Below are positions 10,507-18,392 of a stretch of DNA of 64,000 nucleotides, piece after piece. Source of the DNA: Ralstonia sp. UNC404CL21Col (lineage in GTDB: Bacteria; Pseudomonadota; Gammaproteobacteria; Burkholderiales; Burkholderiaceae); assembly GCF_000620465.1 (NCBI RefSeq), contig NZ_JIBE01000008.1, positions 62,001 to 126,000 of the forward strand, in the 5' to 3' direction. The position numbers and the translations under genes were made by a program. Within the stretch, counting starts at the first letter, position 1; every line of letters begins with the position of its first letter. The notes under the pieces were generated by a model. That model did not search any database and was not told where the DNA came from. It saw nothing but the letters and a program-made list of their open reading frames with translations.

Positions 10507-12132
10507 ATGTCCAAAGCCGCCATCGTTCGCGAACCCATTCTCGTCGTCGATGACGAAGCCGACCTGCGCGAGCTGCTGGAAATTTCCCTGCGCCGCATGG
10601 GGCACGACGTCGTGCTCGCCAGCGGGCTGGCCGAGGCGCGCGAGGCCCTTTCCCGCCAGCGCTTTGCGCTGGTGCTGACCGACATGCGCCTGGGAGATGG
10701 CCTGGGCATTGAACTCGTGCGCCAGCTTTCTGCCACGGCCGATCGCACGCCCGTGGCCGTCATCACCGCCTATGGGAGCGCCGAAAACGCGGTGGAAGCG
10801 CTCAAGGCCGGCGCATTCGATTACATCGCCAAGCCGCTTTCGCTCGACCAGCTGCGCAGCCTCGTGCTGAATGCGCTGGGCCGTCAGCAGCGCGACCCCG
10901 ATCCGGGCAACGCCGATCTGGCCGAGCGCACCAACGATCTGCTGCCGGGCCATTCCGCCGCGATGCAGGAAGTGCGCCGCTCGCTGATGCGCCTCGCGCG
11001 CAGCATGGCGCCGGTGGTGATCAGCGGCGAATCGGGCAGCGGCAAGGAGCGTGCGGCGCGCGCCATCCATGCGTTGTCGTCGCGCGCGGCGCGGCCGTTC
11101 GTGGCGGTCAACTGCGGCGCGATTCCCGAGAACCTGATGGAAGCCGAGTTTTTCGGCTACGTGAAGGGCGCCTTTACCGGCGCCGACAGCGATCGCCAAG
11201 GCTTCTTCCAGGCCGCTAACGGCGGCACGCTCATGCTCGATGAAGTGGCCGACCTGCCGCTCACGATGCAGGTGAAATTGCTGCGCGCGTTGCAGGAGCG
11301 CCGCGTGCGCAAGATCGGCGAAAGCCGCGAAGATCCGGTCGACGTGCGCGTCGTGTGCGCGAGCCACCAGAACCTTGCGCGGCTGGTGGCCGCTGGCCGT
11401 TTCCGCGAAGATTTGTTCTACCGCCTGAACGTGCTGGAACTGCGCATGCCCACGCTGCGCGAGCGCGCCGAAGACGTGCCCGTGCTGGCCGGTGTGCTGC
11501 TCGAGCAGCTCGCCAGCCGCTACGGCGATCCGCGCCCCAAGCGCCTGACGCGACCGGCGCTGCAGCAACTGTGCGCGTATCCGTTCCCGGGCAATGTGCG
11601 CGAACTGGAGAACCTGCTGGAGCGTGCGTACGCATTTGCGGAAGGCGAGTCGATCGACGTGGATGACCTTGGCGCTCTCGGTGCCGAGATCGAGCGCTCG
11701 CCGCTGTTCCACCGCACGCGCGAGGCCCAGGCTGCCGCGGCAGGCAATCACCCCTTGACCCCGTCGCCGATGGCCGGCTGGCCTGATGCCGTCTATATGC
11801 CCGCGCCCGTGCCAAGCCCGATGGGGATGCCGCAACCGCTGGCATCGCCCGAGCCGGCACCGGTTGCGCGGCCGGCCGAGCCCGCCCTGCCGAGCGTTGC
11901 GCTGCCGATCGATCTGCCGGCTTACCTGGAGTCGGTCGAGCGCAACGTGATCCTTGCCGCGCTGGACCAGACGGGCTTTAACCGCACGGCCGCCGCCAAG
12001 CTGCTTGGGCTGTCATTCCGCCAGTTGCGCTATCGCATGCAGCAGCTGGGCATTCGCGATCCGCGTGACGTTGAAGCGTCGCCGGGCAGCGTCGGCGAAC
12101 CGGCCGGAAATGGGCTGAACGGCGATGCCTGA
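10507..12132 (+). CDS. pilR: PilR-type sigma-54 response regulator
   Basis: 541 residues in the NtrC order: receiver domain (1-120, phospho-acceptor D59), AAA+ sigma-54 activator domain with Walker A GESGSGKE at 174-181 and the sigma-54 contact loop GAFTGA at 221-226, and a Fis-type helix-turn-helix at the C-terminus (NRTAAAKLLGLSFRQLRYRM). A Pro/Ala/Met-rich linker of about 60 residues separates the AAA+ and DNA-binding parts. It should activate sigma-54 promoters such as that of pilA once phosphorylated by PilS. The stop overlaps the ampD start (ATG 12125, TGA 12130), so ampD is translationally coupled. Confidence 0.88.
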   Translation: MSKAAIVREPILVVDDEADLRELLEISLRRMGHDVVLASGLAEAREALSRQRFALVLTDMRLGDGLGIELVRQLSATADRTPVAVITAYGSAENAVEALKAGAFDYIAKPLSLDQLRSLVLNALGRQQRDPDPGNADLAERTNDLLPGHSAAMQEVRRSLMRLARSMAPVVISGESGSGKERAARAIHALSSRAARPFVAVNCGAIPENLMEAEFFGYVKGAFTGADSDRQGFFQAANGGTLMLDEVADLPLTMQVKLLRALQERRVRKIGESREDPVDVRVVCASHQNLARLVAAGRFREDLFYRLNVLELRMPTLRERAEDVPVLAGVLLEQLASRYGDPRPKRLTRPALQQLCAYPFPGNVRELENLLERAYAFAEGESIDVDDLGALGAEIERSPLFHRTREAQAAAAGNHPLTPSPMAGWPDAVYMPAPVPSPMGMPQPLASPEPAPVARPAEPALPSVALPIDLPAYLESVERNVILAALDQTGFNRTAAAKLLGLSFRQLRYRMQQLGIRDPRDVEASPGSVGEPAGNGLNGDA

Positions 12133-12721
12133 ACGGTTGCACATCGGCGCGGACGGATGGGTGGATGGCGCGCGCCGCCATCCCTCGCCGAATATCGACG
12201 CGCGACCCGCAGGCATGCCGATCGACCTGATCGTGCTGCACAACATCAGCCTGCCGCCTGCGCAATCCGCGGCTGACTTCGGCACCGACCACGTGCTCGA
12301 TTTCTTCACCAACACGCTCGACTGCGACGCACATCCGTACTTCGACCAGCTGCGCAGCGTGCGCGTGTCGGCGCATTTCTTCATCCGTCGCACGGGCGAA
12401 TGCGTGCAATTTGCATCGTGCGACGCGCGCGCCTGGCATGCCGGTGCGTCGGATTTTTTCGGGCGCACGCGCTGCAACGATTTCTCGGTCGGCATCGAAA
12501 TCGAGGGCACGGACGATCTGGCCTTCACGTCCGAGCAATACGCCACCACGGCATCGCTTGTGCGGGCGATCTGCGCGGCGTATCCGATTGCGGCGATCGC
12601 CGGTCATTCGGACATTGCCCCGGGCCGCAAGACGGACCCCGGACCGCATTTCGACTGGGCACATCTGCGCGCGCTCGGTGGATTCAATGCGGCGTTGTTC
12701 CCCTATCAGCACGCGCTCTGA
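12125..12721 (+). CDS. ampD: 1,6-anhydro-N-acetylmuramyl-L-alanine amidase AmpD
   Basis: Cytoplasmic zinc amidase of cell-wall recycling that splits anhydro-muropeptides between the sugar and the peptide; its loss usually derepresses AmpR-controlled beta-lactamases. The amidase_2 fold shows the zinc His at residue 39 (IVLHNISLP), the middle HFFIRRTGE strand and the C-terminal GHSDIAPGRKTDPGPHFDW, which supplies the second His and the catalytic Asp region. 198 residues, normal length. It is coupled to pilR by a start/stop overlap. The 42-bp repeat array starts only three bases after its stop codon. Confidence 0.94.
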   Translation: MPERLHIGADGWVDGARRHPSPNIDARPAGMPIDLIVLHNISLPPAQSAADFGTDHVLDFFTNTLDCDAHPYFDQLRSVRVSAHFFIRRTGECVQFASCDARAWHAGASDFFGRTRCNDFSVGIEIEGTDDLAFTSEQYATTASLVRAICAAYPIAAIAGHSDIAPGRKTDPGPHFDWAHLRALGGFNAALFPYQHAL

Positions 12722-12724
12722 CGC

Positions 12725-13187
12725 GACAACCCTCTGACGCTTCACCGTCTGCGGCTCACGTGCGACGGTAAAACCCTGGAGTGTCACCCTCCAAGACTCG
12801 GGCGCGAGGGTGAAACTGTGGAACGTCGATGTCCAGGCATCGCACGCGAGCCTAAAACCGTGGAACGCCACAGTCCGAGGGTCGCGCACGAGGGTAAAAC
12901 TGTCGATCTCCACTGTTTGAGGCTCACGCACGACGGTCAAACCGTGGAGCGTCACGGTCCGAGGCTCGCGTGCGAGTGTGAAACCGTGGAGCGCGACCGT
13001 CCGAGGGTCATTTCGTCGATCCATCCGTGAACGATTCCAGCGTCGGAGGCTCGCGCATGACGGTCGAACCTCGGAACACGGCGGTCTGAGCCCCACGCGT
13101 GCGGATAAAAGCCTTGACCGTCAGGATGTGAGGCTCAAGCGTCGGGGTGAAACCGTGGCGTTCGCCCCTTCGACGCCGGCATGCCGC
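12725..13187. repeat. degenerate 42-bp tandem repeat array, about 11 units
   Basis: Units with a strict 42-bp period start at 12725, 12767, 12809, 12851, 12893, 12935, 12977, 13019 (43 bp), 13062, 13104 and, weakly, 13146. The best-kept piece reads AAACCGTGGAGCGTCACGGT (12939-12958), after a GGTN lead, and each unit ends near CTCGCGCACGAG. In unit 12935 ACCGTG and CACGGT form a 6-bp hairpin around 6 nt. Because 42 is divisible by three, both strands read as 14-residue peptide repeats, but no start, ribosome binding site or plausible protein was found. The array fills nearly all the 563-bp gap between ampD and the phospholipase gene. Confidence 0.9.
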
Positions 13188-13208
13188 AAGTCACTCCCTG
13201 CGGACGAC

Positions 13209-13250
13209 GAAACGCAAGCGGGCAGCCCGCTTTCGAAGGCCGCCCGCGTT
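13209..13250 (-). terminator. candidate terminator of the phospholipase operon
   Basis: Stem GCGGGC / GCCCGC with flanking pairs around a long loop, within ACGCAAGCGGGC...GCCCGCGT. It lies 35-75 bp beyond the phospholipase stop. The T-tract on the minus strand is short (GCGTTTCG), so this is a moderate call. Confidence 0.45.
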
Positions 13251-13284
13251 TTCCCTGCTGAGCTTTCTACTTCAGAGCCCTACC

Positions 13285-15444
13285 TCAAGTGCCCATCGCC
13301 GGGTCGGACACGCCGTCTTTGCCCGTTTCCATGCGGCCGGCAAAGCGCCGCGTGAAACCGCCTTGCGGCACCGTCACCGTGAAGTCGTACCAGTTGCCCT
13401 GGCGCGCGATCGGCCAGTGCTGGTCGAGCTGCTTGCCGGCCGGGATGTCGAACGTCCACGGGCCGTCATTGCGGTACGCGTTCGGCTTGACGGTGAAGGT
13501 GCAGCCGGCGGTGCCGGTGTTCATCATCGTCACGTAGACCTCGGCGTTGGCCAGGTCGTAGCACACGCGGATTTCCGGCGCGCTTGAGCCCGCGGCCGAC
13601 ACGGCGCTCACATCGCCAGAGAATGCGCGGTGGAAGCCGTTCGGACCCAGCACCCACAGGTCGTATTTGCCCTTGTCGGCGGTGAACACGTCCCAGATGT
13701 CGTCGAGCATCTTGCCGGGCTCGACCGCATAGCGGCGCGGCACGCGGTCCAGATGCAGGCGGTCGTACACGTGGAAGACGGCGGCCGCCGTGCCGGTGTT
13801 GCTGAAGATCAGACGCAGCGCGCGGTTGGTGGCGTCTTCGCGCGCGCTGACGTGCAGTTCGTACGGCAAGGCGCGCGAGGGGCGGGTGCCGGTGGCTTGC
13901 GTGGGCATCTGCTGCGCCGTGACGGAGGGCAGCGGCACCTGCGGCTTCAACCCTTGCGCGGTGCGGATCGAGTCGGCGGTTGCCTTGTCGCGGCTGGGCA
14001 GCGTCGGCAGCGTTTCGGTGTTCGGGTTGACGAAGTTGAAGGCGCTGGTCAGGTCGCCCAGCACCGCGCGGCGGTACGCGCTGATGTTCGGCTCCTTGAC
14101 GTTGAAGCGCAGTTCCAGGAAGCGCAGCACCGAGGTGTGATCGAACGCCTGCGAGTTGACCCAGCCGCCGCGGCTCCACGGCGAAACGATGTACATCGGC
14201 ACGCGCGGGCCGGGGCCATAGGGGTGTTGGTCCGTGTGGTATTCGCCGGCCGTGCTCACCGTCGATTTGCCGGCCAGCACGCCGTTGTCATAGGCCGGGG
14301 CTGCGGGCGGCGGCACGTGGTCGAAGAAGCCGTCGTTCTCATCGAAGTTGATGAACAGCACGGTCTTGCTCCACACGGCCGGGTTGGCGGTCAGCGCGTT
14401 GAGCACTTCCTGCGTGTACCACGCGCCCTGCACGGGGCTCGACGGACCGGGGTGTTCGGAATACGTGGCCGGCGCGACGATCCACGACACCTGCGGCAGC
14501 TGGCCGGCGGCAATGTCGTCCTTCAAGGCCTGCAGGAAGCCGCCGTCGGGCATGGTGTTGCCGACACCCTTGATGAGCGGGCTGACGGTTTCGTCGGCCG
14601 GCGTGTACGGCGGGAACGGGCTGCCGTCGGCCAGGTTGCCGCGCGCGGCGTTGGCATCGCGGTAGGCCTTGAAGCCGGCGAGCGGGTTGTCGGTGAAGTT
14701 GTCCGGCATGTTCTGGTAGACCTTCCACGACACGCCGGCCGCCTGCAGGCGCTCGGGGTAGGTCGTCCAGTTGTAGGTGACGCTGGCGTCGAGGTGATCG
14801 CCGCTGTTGTCGATGACGGGGCCGCCCGCCGCGCCCGTCGGATCGTTCGTGCCCGTCCAGTGAAACAGCCGGTTGGTGTTGGTGCCGCCGTGGAACGAGC
14901 AGTGGTACGCATCGCACAGCGTGAAGGCGTTGGCGAGCGCGAACTGGAAGTCCAGCTCGGCCTGCTTGTAATAGCCCATCGACTGCGTCTGCTTGTACGT
15001 CGGCCACTTGCTCATGCGGCCCAGGTCCCACGCGTTCTGCGCATCGGGGTAGCTGTGCGGCGTGCCGGACACGCGCTGCGCGTTGCCGGCGCTGCTGTCG
15101 AGGTAATACGGCAGCACCGTGCGGCTCGGTCCGCTGCTTGGCACGTAGGTCTGCTGCCAGACGTTCAGGCCGCCCGCCAGCGGGATGGGGAAGCGGTCGC
15201 CAAAGCCGCGCACACCTTGCAGCGTGCCGAAGTAGTTGTCGAACGAGCGGTTCTCCTGCATCAGGATCACCACGTGTTCAACGTCGCGCATCGTGCCGGT
15301 GGCGTTGTTGGCGGGAATCGCCAGCGCACGGCGGATCGACGGCGGGAAGGCGGCGAGCGCAGCGGCGGAAATCGCCCCCGTGCTGGCCATCTTGAGGAAG
15401 TTGCGGCGGCTGCCGTTGTTGGCGTGGTTCGTGTCGGAAGTCAT
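13285..15444 (-). CDS. phosphocholine-specific phospholipase C, Tat-exported
   Basis: 719-residue acid-phosphatase-fold phospholipase C of the non-zinc Pseudomonas PlcH/PlcN type; it releases phosphocholine from phosphatidylcholine outside the cytoplasm. A Tat signal is clear: SRRNFLK with the Arg pair at residues 13-14, then an Ala-rich core. The catalytic region starts with EHVVILMQENRSFDNYFG (about residues 56-73), and FDENDGFFDHVPPP and a later YHTDQHPYGPGPRVP supply metal ligands. Two C-terminal DUF756-type beta domains (about 515-700) are typical of the family. It is the last of three minus-strand genes, 36 bp after a small lipoprotein gene. Whether it is haemolytic cannot be told from sequence. 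Confidence 0.92.
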   Translation of the reverse strand: MTSDTNHANNGSRRNFLKMASTGAISAAALAAFPPSIRRALAIPANNATGTMRDVEHVVILMQENRSFDNYFGTLQGVRGFGDRFPIPLAGGLNVWQQTYVPSSGPSRTVLPYYLDSSAGNAQRVSGTPHSYPDAQNAWDLGRMSKWPTYKQTQSMGYYKQAELDFQFALANAFTLCDAYHCSFHGGTNTNRLFHWTGTNDPTGAAGGPVIDNSGDHLDASVTYNWTTYPERLQAAGVSWKVYQNMPDNFTDNPLAGFKAYRDANAARGNLADGSPFPPYTPADETVSPLIKGVGNTMPDGGFLQALKDDIAAGQLPQVSWIVAPATYSEHPGPSSPVQGAWYTQEVLNALTANPAVWSKTVLFINFDENDGFFDHVPPPAAPAYDNGVLAGKSTVSTAGEYHTDQHPYGPGPRVPMYIVSPWSRGGWVNSQAFDHTSVLRFLELRFNVKEPNISAYRRAVLGDLTSAFNFVNPNTETLPTLPSRDKATADSIRTAQGLKPQVPLPSVTAQQMPTQATGTRPSRALPYELHVSAREDATNRALRLIFSNTGTAAAVFHVYDRLHLDRVPRRYAVEPGKMLDDIWDVFTADKGKYDLWVLGPNGFHRAFSGDVSAVSAAGSSAPEIRVCYDLANAEVYVTMMNTGTAGCTFTVKPNAYRNDGPWTFDIPAGKQLDQHWPIARQGNWYDFTVTVPQGGFTRRFAGRMETGKDGVSDPAMGT

Positions 15445-15480
15445 GTCGGTCTCAAACGCAAGTCGATGGGAAGCCGCGCG

Positions 15481-15681
15481 TTACGGAGCGCAGTGCAGGG
15501 TCGGCTTGTTGGCCGGCGGCTGGCCGGGTTGATCGGGCTGGGCGGTGCCAGGGCCGGTACCGGTGCCGGGCGTGCCGTCGTTCGAATCGCCGCCGCAGGC
15601 CGACAGCGACAAGGTGACGGCGCACAGCAGCACGGCGGCCAGCCGGTGCGGCCGCGCGAGAGGGTGGATGAAGGGCTTCAT
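15481..15681 (-). CDS. small putative lipoprotein
   Basis: 66 residues. A signal peptide ends in a lipobox LSAC with Cys at residue 29; the mature part is about 37 residues, Gly/Pro/Thr/Asp-rich and without secondary-structure character, ending in HCAP. No domain recognised. It lies between the phosphatase-type and phospholipase genes with gaps of 30 and 36 bp, so it belongs to the same operon. It may be a short envelope tether or a partner for one of the two enzymes; that is a guess. Confidence 0.65.
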   Translation of the reverse strand: MKPFIHPLARPHRLAAVLLCAVTLSLSACGGDSNDGTPGTGTGPGTAQPDQPGQPPANKPTLHCAP

Positions 15682-15711
15682 GAGCGGTCTCGTTCGGGTT
15701 GGGGGAGGGGA

Positions 15712-17742
15712 TCAGGGGTTCAGCGACGACAGCGGCTGGTGCGAACCGTTGATCGTCTTGAGTTCGTCCAGCGTCAGCCGGCGCGTCCACATGGCGAGGT
15801 CGTCGTAGGCCATCACGCCCTTGAGCGCGCCCGGGTTGTTGGGCACGTAGTTGTGCGTGGCGTCGTCGTTCAGGCCCCAGACCTTGGTGGCCAGGCCGTT
15901 GAGCTTCGTGACGTCGGTATTGGCGATGGCCTTGTCTTCCACCTTCTGCACGCCGAGCACCGGATCGAGGATGTAGGCGCTGAAGCGCTTGGCCTGCGTG
16001 TCCACCGACAGGGCGAGATACGCCCACTGGTTGGCGCTGAACTTCATGCCCTGGATGTCGTCGCGTTTGCCGCCGCTGCCCAGGTTGAAGCGCACCTCGC
16101 AGCCGCCGAACAGGCCGAACGCGATGCCCGCATTCGCGCCGGACGTGTAGTTCTTGTTGGAGAGGATCGGCTCGCCGGTGCCGTTGCCCTGCGTGCAATC
16201 CGACTTGAACCAGAAGCCGATGGTGAATTGCGGGCTCTGTGCGATGTCGGCGCCGTTCTGCGTGAGCTTGTAGGCGTCGATGCGCGAATCGACCGACAGG
16301 GCCGTGCCGCCAAACGGGTCGGCTGTTGCGGAGCCGCCGTCGGTGCCGGCCACCCAGGGGCCGATCGTCGAACTGGCTTTGCGGTCGGTGGGGGGCAGCG
16401 GGTCGAAGCTGTAATACGCCGCCAGGCCGTTGGTGAGCGAGGTGGCCAGCGGTGTTGGCGCAACGTAGGCGATCTGCGCGAGCATCGACACCGGCACGTT
16501 GTTGCGCACCAGCGTGTAGTTGATGCGGTAGATGCCGCTGGCGGCAGCGATGTTGCTGTCGGTGTACTGCGTGGCCGTGGCGGGCAGCGTGGCGACCGGC
16601 TTGCCGTCGCGCAGCACGGTGATCGGGCCGCTGGCCGGGGTCGGGTTCTGCCAGTTCAGCACCAGCGAGGCGTTGTACGCGCCGACCGTGCTCTGGACGT
16701 TGCGCACGCCGACGGCACTTGCCGTGAGCGCTGCACCGTCGAGCTGATGCGCCGTAGCCGGTACGGCGGCGTTCAGCTGCGCCAGTACGGTCGGCACGAT
16801 GTCGGCCTCGCTCGGCAGCGCGGCCAGCGTGGCTTCCGACGTGGGCGCCGCCATGCCGATCTTGCCGAGCACGGCGTTGACCGGCTTGTTCAGGGCGATG
16901 AAGGCGGTACGGTTTTCCAGCGTTGGCGCCGACGTGGTGGCCCCCGTGGCATCCAGGCCGTGGCTGGTGGTGACGACAACGAGCCAGTCTTCGTTCGGGT
17001 GGGCGGTGCGGCGCTGGGCGATGGCGGCCTGCAGCGTGCCGAGCGCCTGGTCGACGTTGGCCAGCGCAGCGGTGTACGCATCGCTCTGCAGGCCCGAGGC
17101 CAGCGCGGCGGCGGCCGGCGCGGTGTATTGCGCGAAGACGACGTCGTAGCCGGACTGCACGAGCTTCACGCTGTTCTGCGTCACGCAGGAGTCCACCTCG
17201 GCGCAGTCGACCAGCGTGTCGAGATTGCCGGCTTGCTGATCCGCCTTGAGCAGCGCCGGCAGCGCGGCCGAGCTGACGGCGGCGCCCAGCCGTTGCGTGG
17301 TGCCGGCTGCCTTGGCGGCGCTGCGCGCGTAGCTGAACACGCTTGGGGCGGCCAGGGTGGTGACCGTGTCGTCGGTCACGCCATGGCGGTTTTGCCAAGC
17401 GCCGGTCAGCACGGTGGCCCAGCTCGGTGTGTCCAGCGGCGGCTGGGCGGTGGTGGTGCCGAGCGTGCCGCCGGTCGATGCCGGCATCACTGCCAGCGCG
17501 GCCAGGTTCGGCAGGCTGCGCTGCAAGAGCGCGCTCTGTACCTGCGCATAGGTGGCGCCGTCCACGCCGACCATCAGCACCTTCTTGCTGGCGCTGGCGG
17601 AGGGCGCGTCCGTGCTGCCCTGGTTGGCGACGGGGCTGCTGTCGCCACCGCCGCATGCGGTCAATGTAGTCGCCAGCGTCGCTGCCACGGTCGTGCTCAG
17701 CGCGGCCGTTAGCAGGCGGCGGGCGGGGTGATTCCAAGCCAT
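15712..17742 (-). CDS. alkaline-phosphatase/phosphodiesterase-type lipoprotein with LamG-like domain
   Basis: 676 residues. The N-terminus is a lipoprotein signal with Cys at residue 30 (LTACGGG). Next comes a type I phosphodiesterase/nucleotide pyrophosphatase fold: the first metal Asp is D61 in MVGVDGATY, a Thr in PSWATVLTG is the likely nucleophile, and DWLVVVTTSHGLDATG holds further ligands. The C-terminal 220 residues resemble a concanavalin-like LamG sandwich (FTIGFWFKSD, AYLALSVD, YDDLAMWTRRLTLDEL). Substrate unknown; the operon with a phospholipase C suggests phosphate ester breakdown at the cell surface. ATG at 17742 chosen for its GAGGAAA ribosome binding site and signal peptide; longer in-frame reading to 17955 lacks both. 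Confidence 0.82.
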   Translation of the reverse strand: MAWNHPARRLLTAALSTTVAATLATTLTACGGGDSSPVANQGSTDAPSASASKKVLMVGVDGATYAQVQSALLQRSLPNLAALAVMPASTGGTLGTTTAQPPLDTPSWATVLTGAWQNRHGVTDDTVTTLAAPSVFSYARSAAKAAGTTQRLGAAVSSAALPALLKADQQAGNLDTLVDCAEVDSCVTQNSVKLVQSGYDVVFAQYTAPAAAALASGLQSDAYTAALANVDQALGTLQAAIAQRRTAHPNEDWLVVVTTSHGLDATGATTSAPTLENRTAFIALNKPVNAVLGKIGMAAPTSEATLAALPSEADIVPTVLAQLNAAVPATAHQLDGAALTASAVGVRNVQSTVGAYNASLVLNWQNPTPASGPITVLRDGKPVATLPATATQYTDSNIAAASGIYRINYTLVRNNVPVSMLAQIAYVAPTPLATSLTNGLAAYYSFDPLPPTDRKASSTIGPWVAGTDGGSATADPFGGTALSVDSRIDAYKLTQNGADIAQSPQFTIGFWFKSDCTQGNGTGEPILSNKNYTSGANAGIAFGLFGGCEVRFNLGSGGKRDDIQGMKFSANQWAYLALSVDTQAKRFSAYILDPVLGVQKVEDKAIANTDVTKLNGLATKVWGLNDDATHNYVPNNPGALKGVMAYDDLAMWTRRLTLDELKTINGSHQPLSSLNP

Positions 17743-18160
17743 GTCGATTTCCTCGGTCGTTGTGCGCGGCGCTCGGTGTCTCGCCGCTGTGATTGCGCTC
17801 CCTGCAATGCGACCGAAGCGTAGGGTGGGGGGCTGTCGCTCAAGTGACAGCCGCGGCAAGAATGCTGATGCGGCTATTCGGATTTCTTGAGCGGGGGGAT
17901 GTCGAGGAATGCCCCGGGGCGCGGCACGCGTGCACCGGTGCAGTGCGCCGCACACATACCCCTACCGTAGATGAGGTGACGTCTATTGAACTTGCGACGT
18001 CGATAGAAAGAATTATTCTGAAGAGACGGTCATTGCGACGCCGCACGCCAGTCCCGCCGACCCTTTGTGCAGACTGGCGTCGCGGGTTTGCGGCACTGCA
18101 TTGGCGGGTGAAAAATAGCCCTCCGCCCCCACCTGTCAAGTCTAGGCAAATTCGATTGGG
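17743..18160. other. intergenic region between divergent phosphatase and nrdA, no gene seen
   Basis: Shared upstream region of two divergent genes. An open frame at 17793-18173 on the plus strand lacks a ribosome binding site and protein-like composition and was not accepted. The stretch contains an inverted repeat near the phosphatase gene (listed separately) and an AT-richer part around 17970-18030 with two GACGTC words 19 bp apart and a CTAT/GATAG pairing. Confidence 0.6.
17831..17852. promoter_or_regulatory. inverted repeat, candidate operator of the phosphatase-phospholipase operon
   Basis: Perfect 7-bp arms GGCTGTC and GACAGCC separated by 8 bp, centred about 100 bp upstream of the phosphatase ATG. 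Read on the minus strand it contains CTGTCAC, which resembles one half of a PhoB box, but the second copy is inverted, not direct, so a Pho box is not proven. Confidence 0.4.
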
Positions 18161-18207
18161 CCACTATACTTAGCGTCAATCCCGGAGTTGAACACTAGAT
18201 GTAGTGG
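18161..18207 (+). promoter_or_regulatory. two NrdR-like boxes and promoter of nrdAB
   Basis: Box 1, CCACTATACTTAGCGT (18161-18176), and box 2, ACACTAGATGTAGTGG (18192-18207), both resemble the 16-bp NrdR palindrome (ACACTATATATAGTGT-like), and their starts are 31 bp apart, three helical turns, as in known NrdR-repressed promoters. TATACT inside box 1 (18165-18170) with TAGGCA (18143-18148, 16-bp spacing) could be the promoter, which the repressor would then cover. Confidence 0.7.
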
Positions 18208-18222
18208 TCGCTTTCCGGGATT
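18178..18222 (+). promoter_or_regulatory. leader stem-loop containing NrdR-like box 2
   Basis: AATCCCGGA (18178-18186) and TCCGGGATT (18214-18222) are perfect 9-bp arms enclosing 27 nt that include the second NrdR-like box; CTTATTT follows. In the transcript it could fold as a terminator-like or stabilising hairpin some 170 nt before the nrdA start. Confidence 0.5.
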
Positions 18223-18392
18223 CTTATTTCAGCGCCACGCGGGGGCGGGCGTACGGCAGGTCGAGCCGGCGCTTGGGGGCTGAGGAAAGGCAGGGGTCTT
18301 TTCCGTCTCATTTCTCCGCGTAGCGCAAGGATTCGCCCAGGGTGCTTCACCATCGGCGAGCCAATAAAACGAACGGTTCAACAGGAGTCCAC

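Noticed and set aside
8392-11835. 1147-codon open frame on the minus strand opposite pilS and pilR
   Set aside because: Antisense shadow of high-GC coding sequence; product is His/Arg/Gln/Ala-rich with no domain, and the plus strand carries complete kinase and regulator genes.
11978-13096. 372-codon minus-strand frame running through the 42-bp array and across ampD
   Set aside because: It shows 14-residue repeats only because the unit is 42 bp, then continues as antisense of ampD and pilR. No ribosome binding site seen. Kept only as a repeat array.
12725-13187. CRISPR array
   Set aside because: Units are contiguous without unique spacers, are strongly degenerate and no cas genes are near.
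13630-17712. 1360-codon plus-strand open frame opposite the phospholipase and phosphatase genes
   Set aside because: Antisense of two clear exported enzymes in register; composition is typical of a reverse-strand shadow (Val/Arg/Gly/Ala) and there is no start signal.
17793-18173. 126-codon plus-strand frame upstream of nrdA
   Set aside because: It runs through the probable promoter and first NrdR-like box, has no ribosome binding site and no protein-like pattern.
18224-18392. Riboswitch (cobalamin type) before nrdA
   Set aside because: The leader lacks recognisable conserved cobalamin-riboswitch sequence; class Ia enzymes do not use this cofactor.
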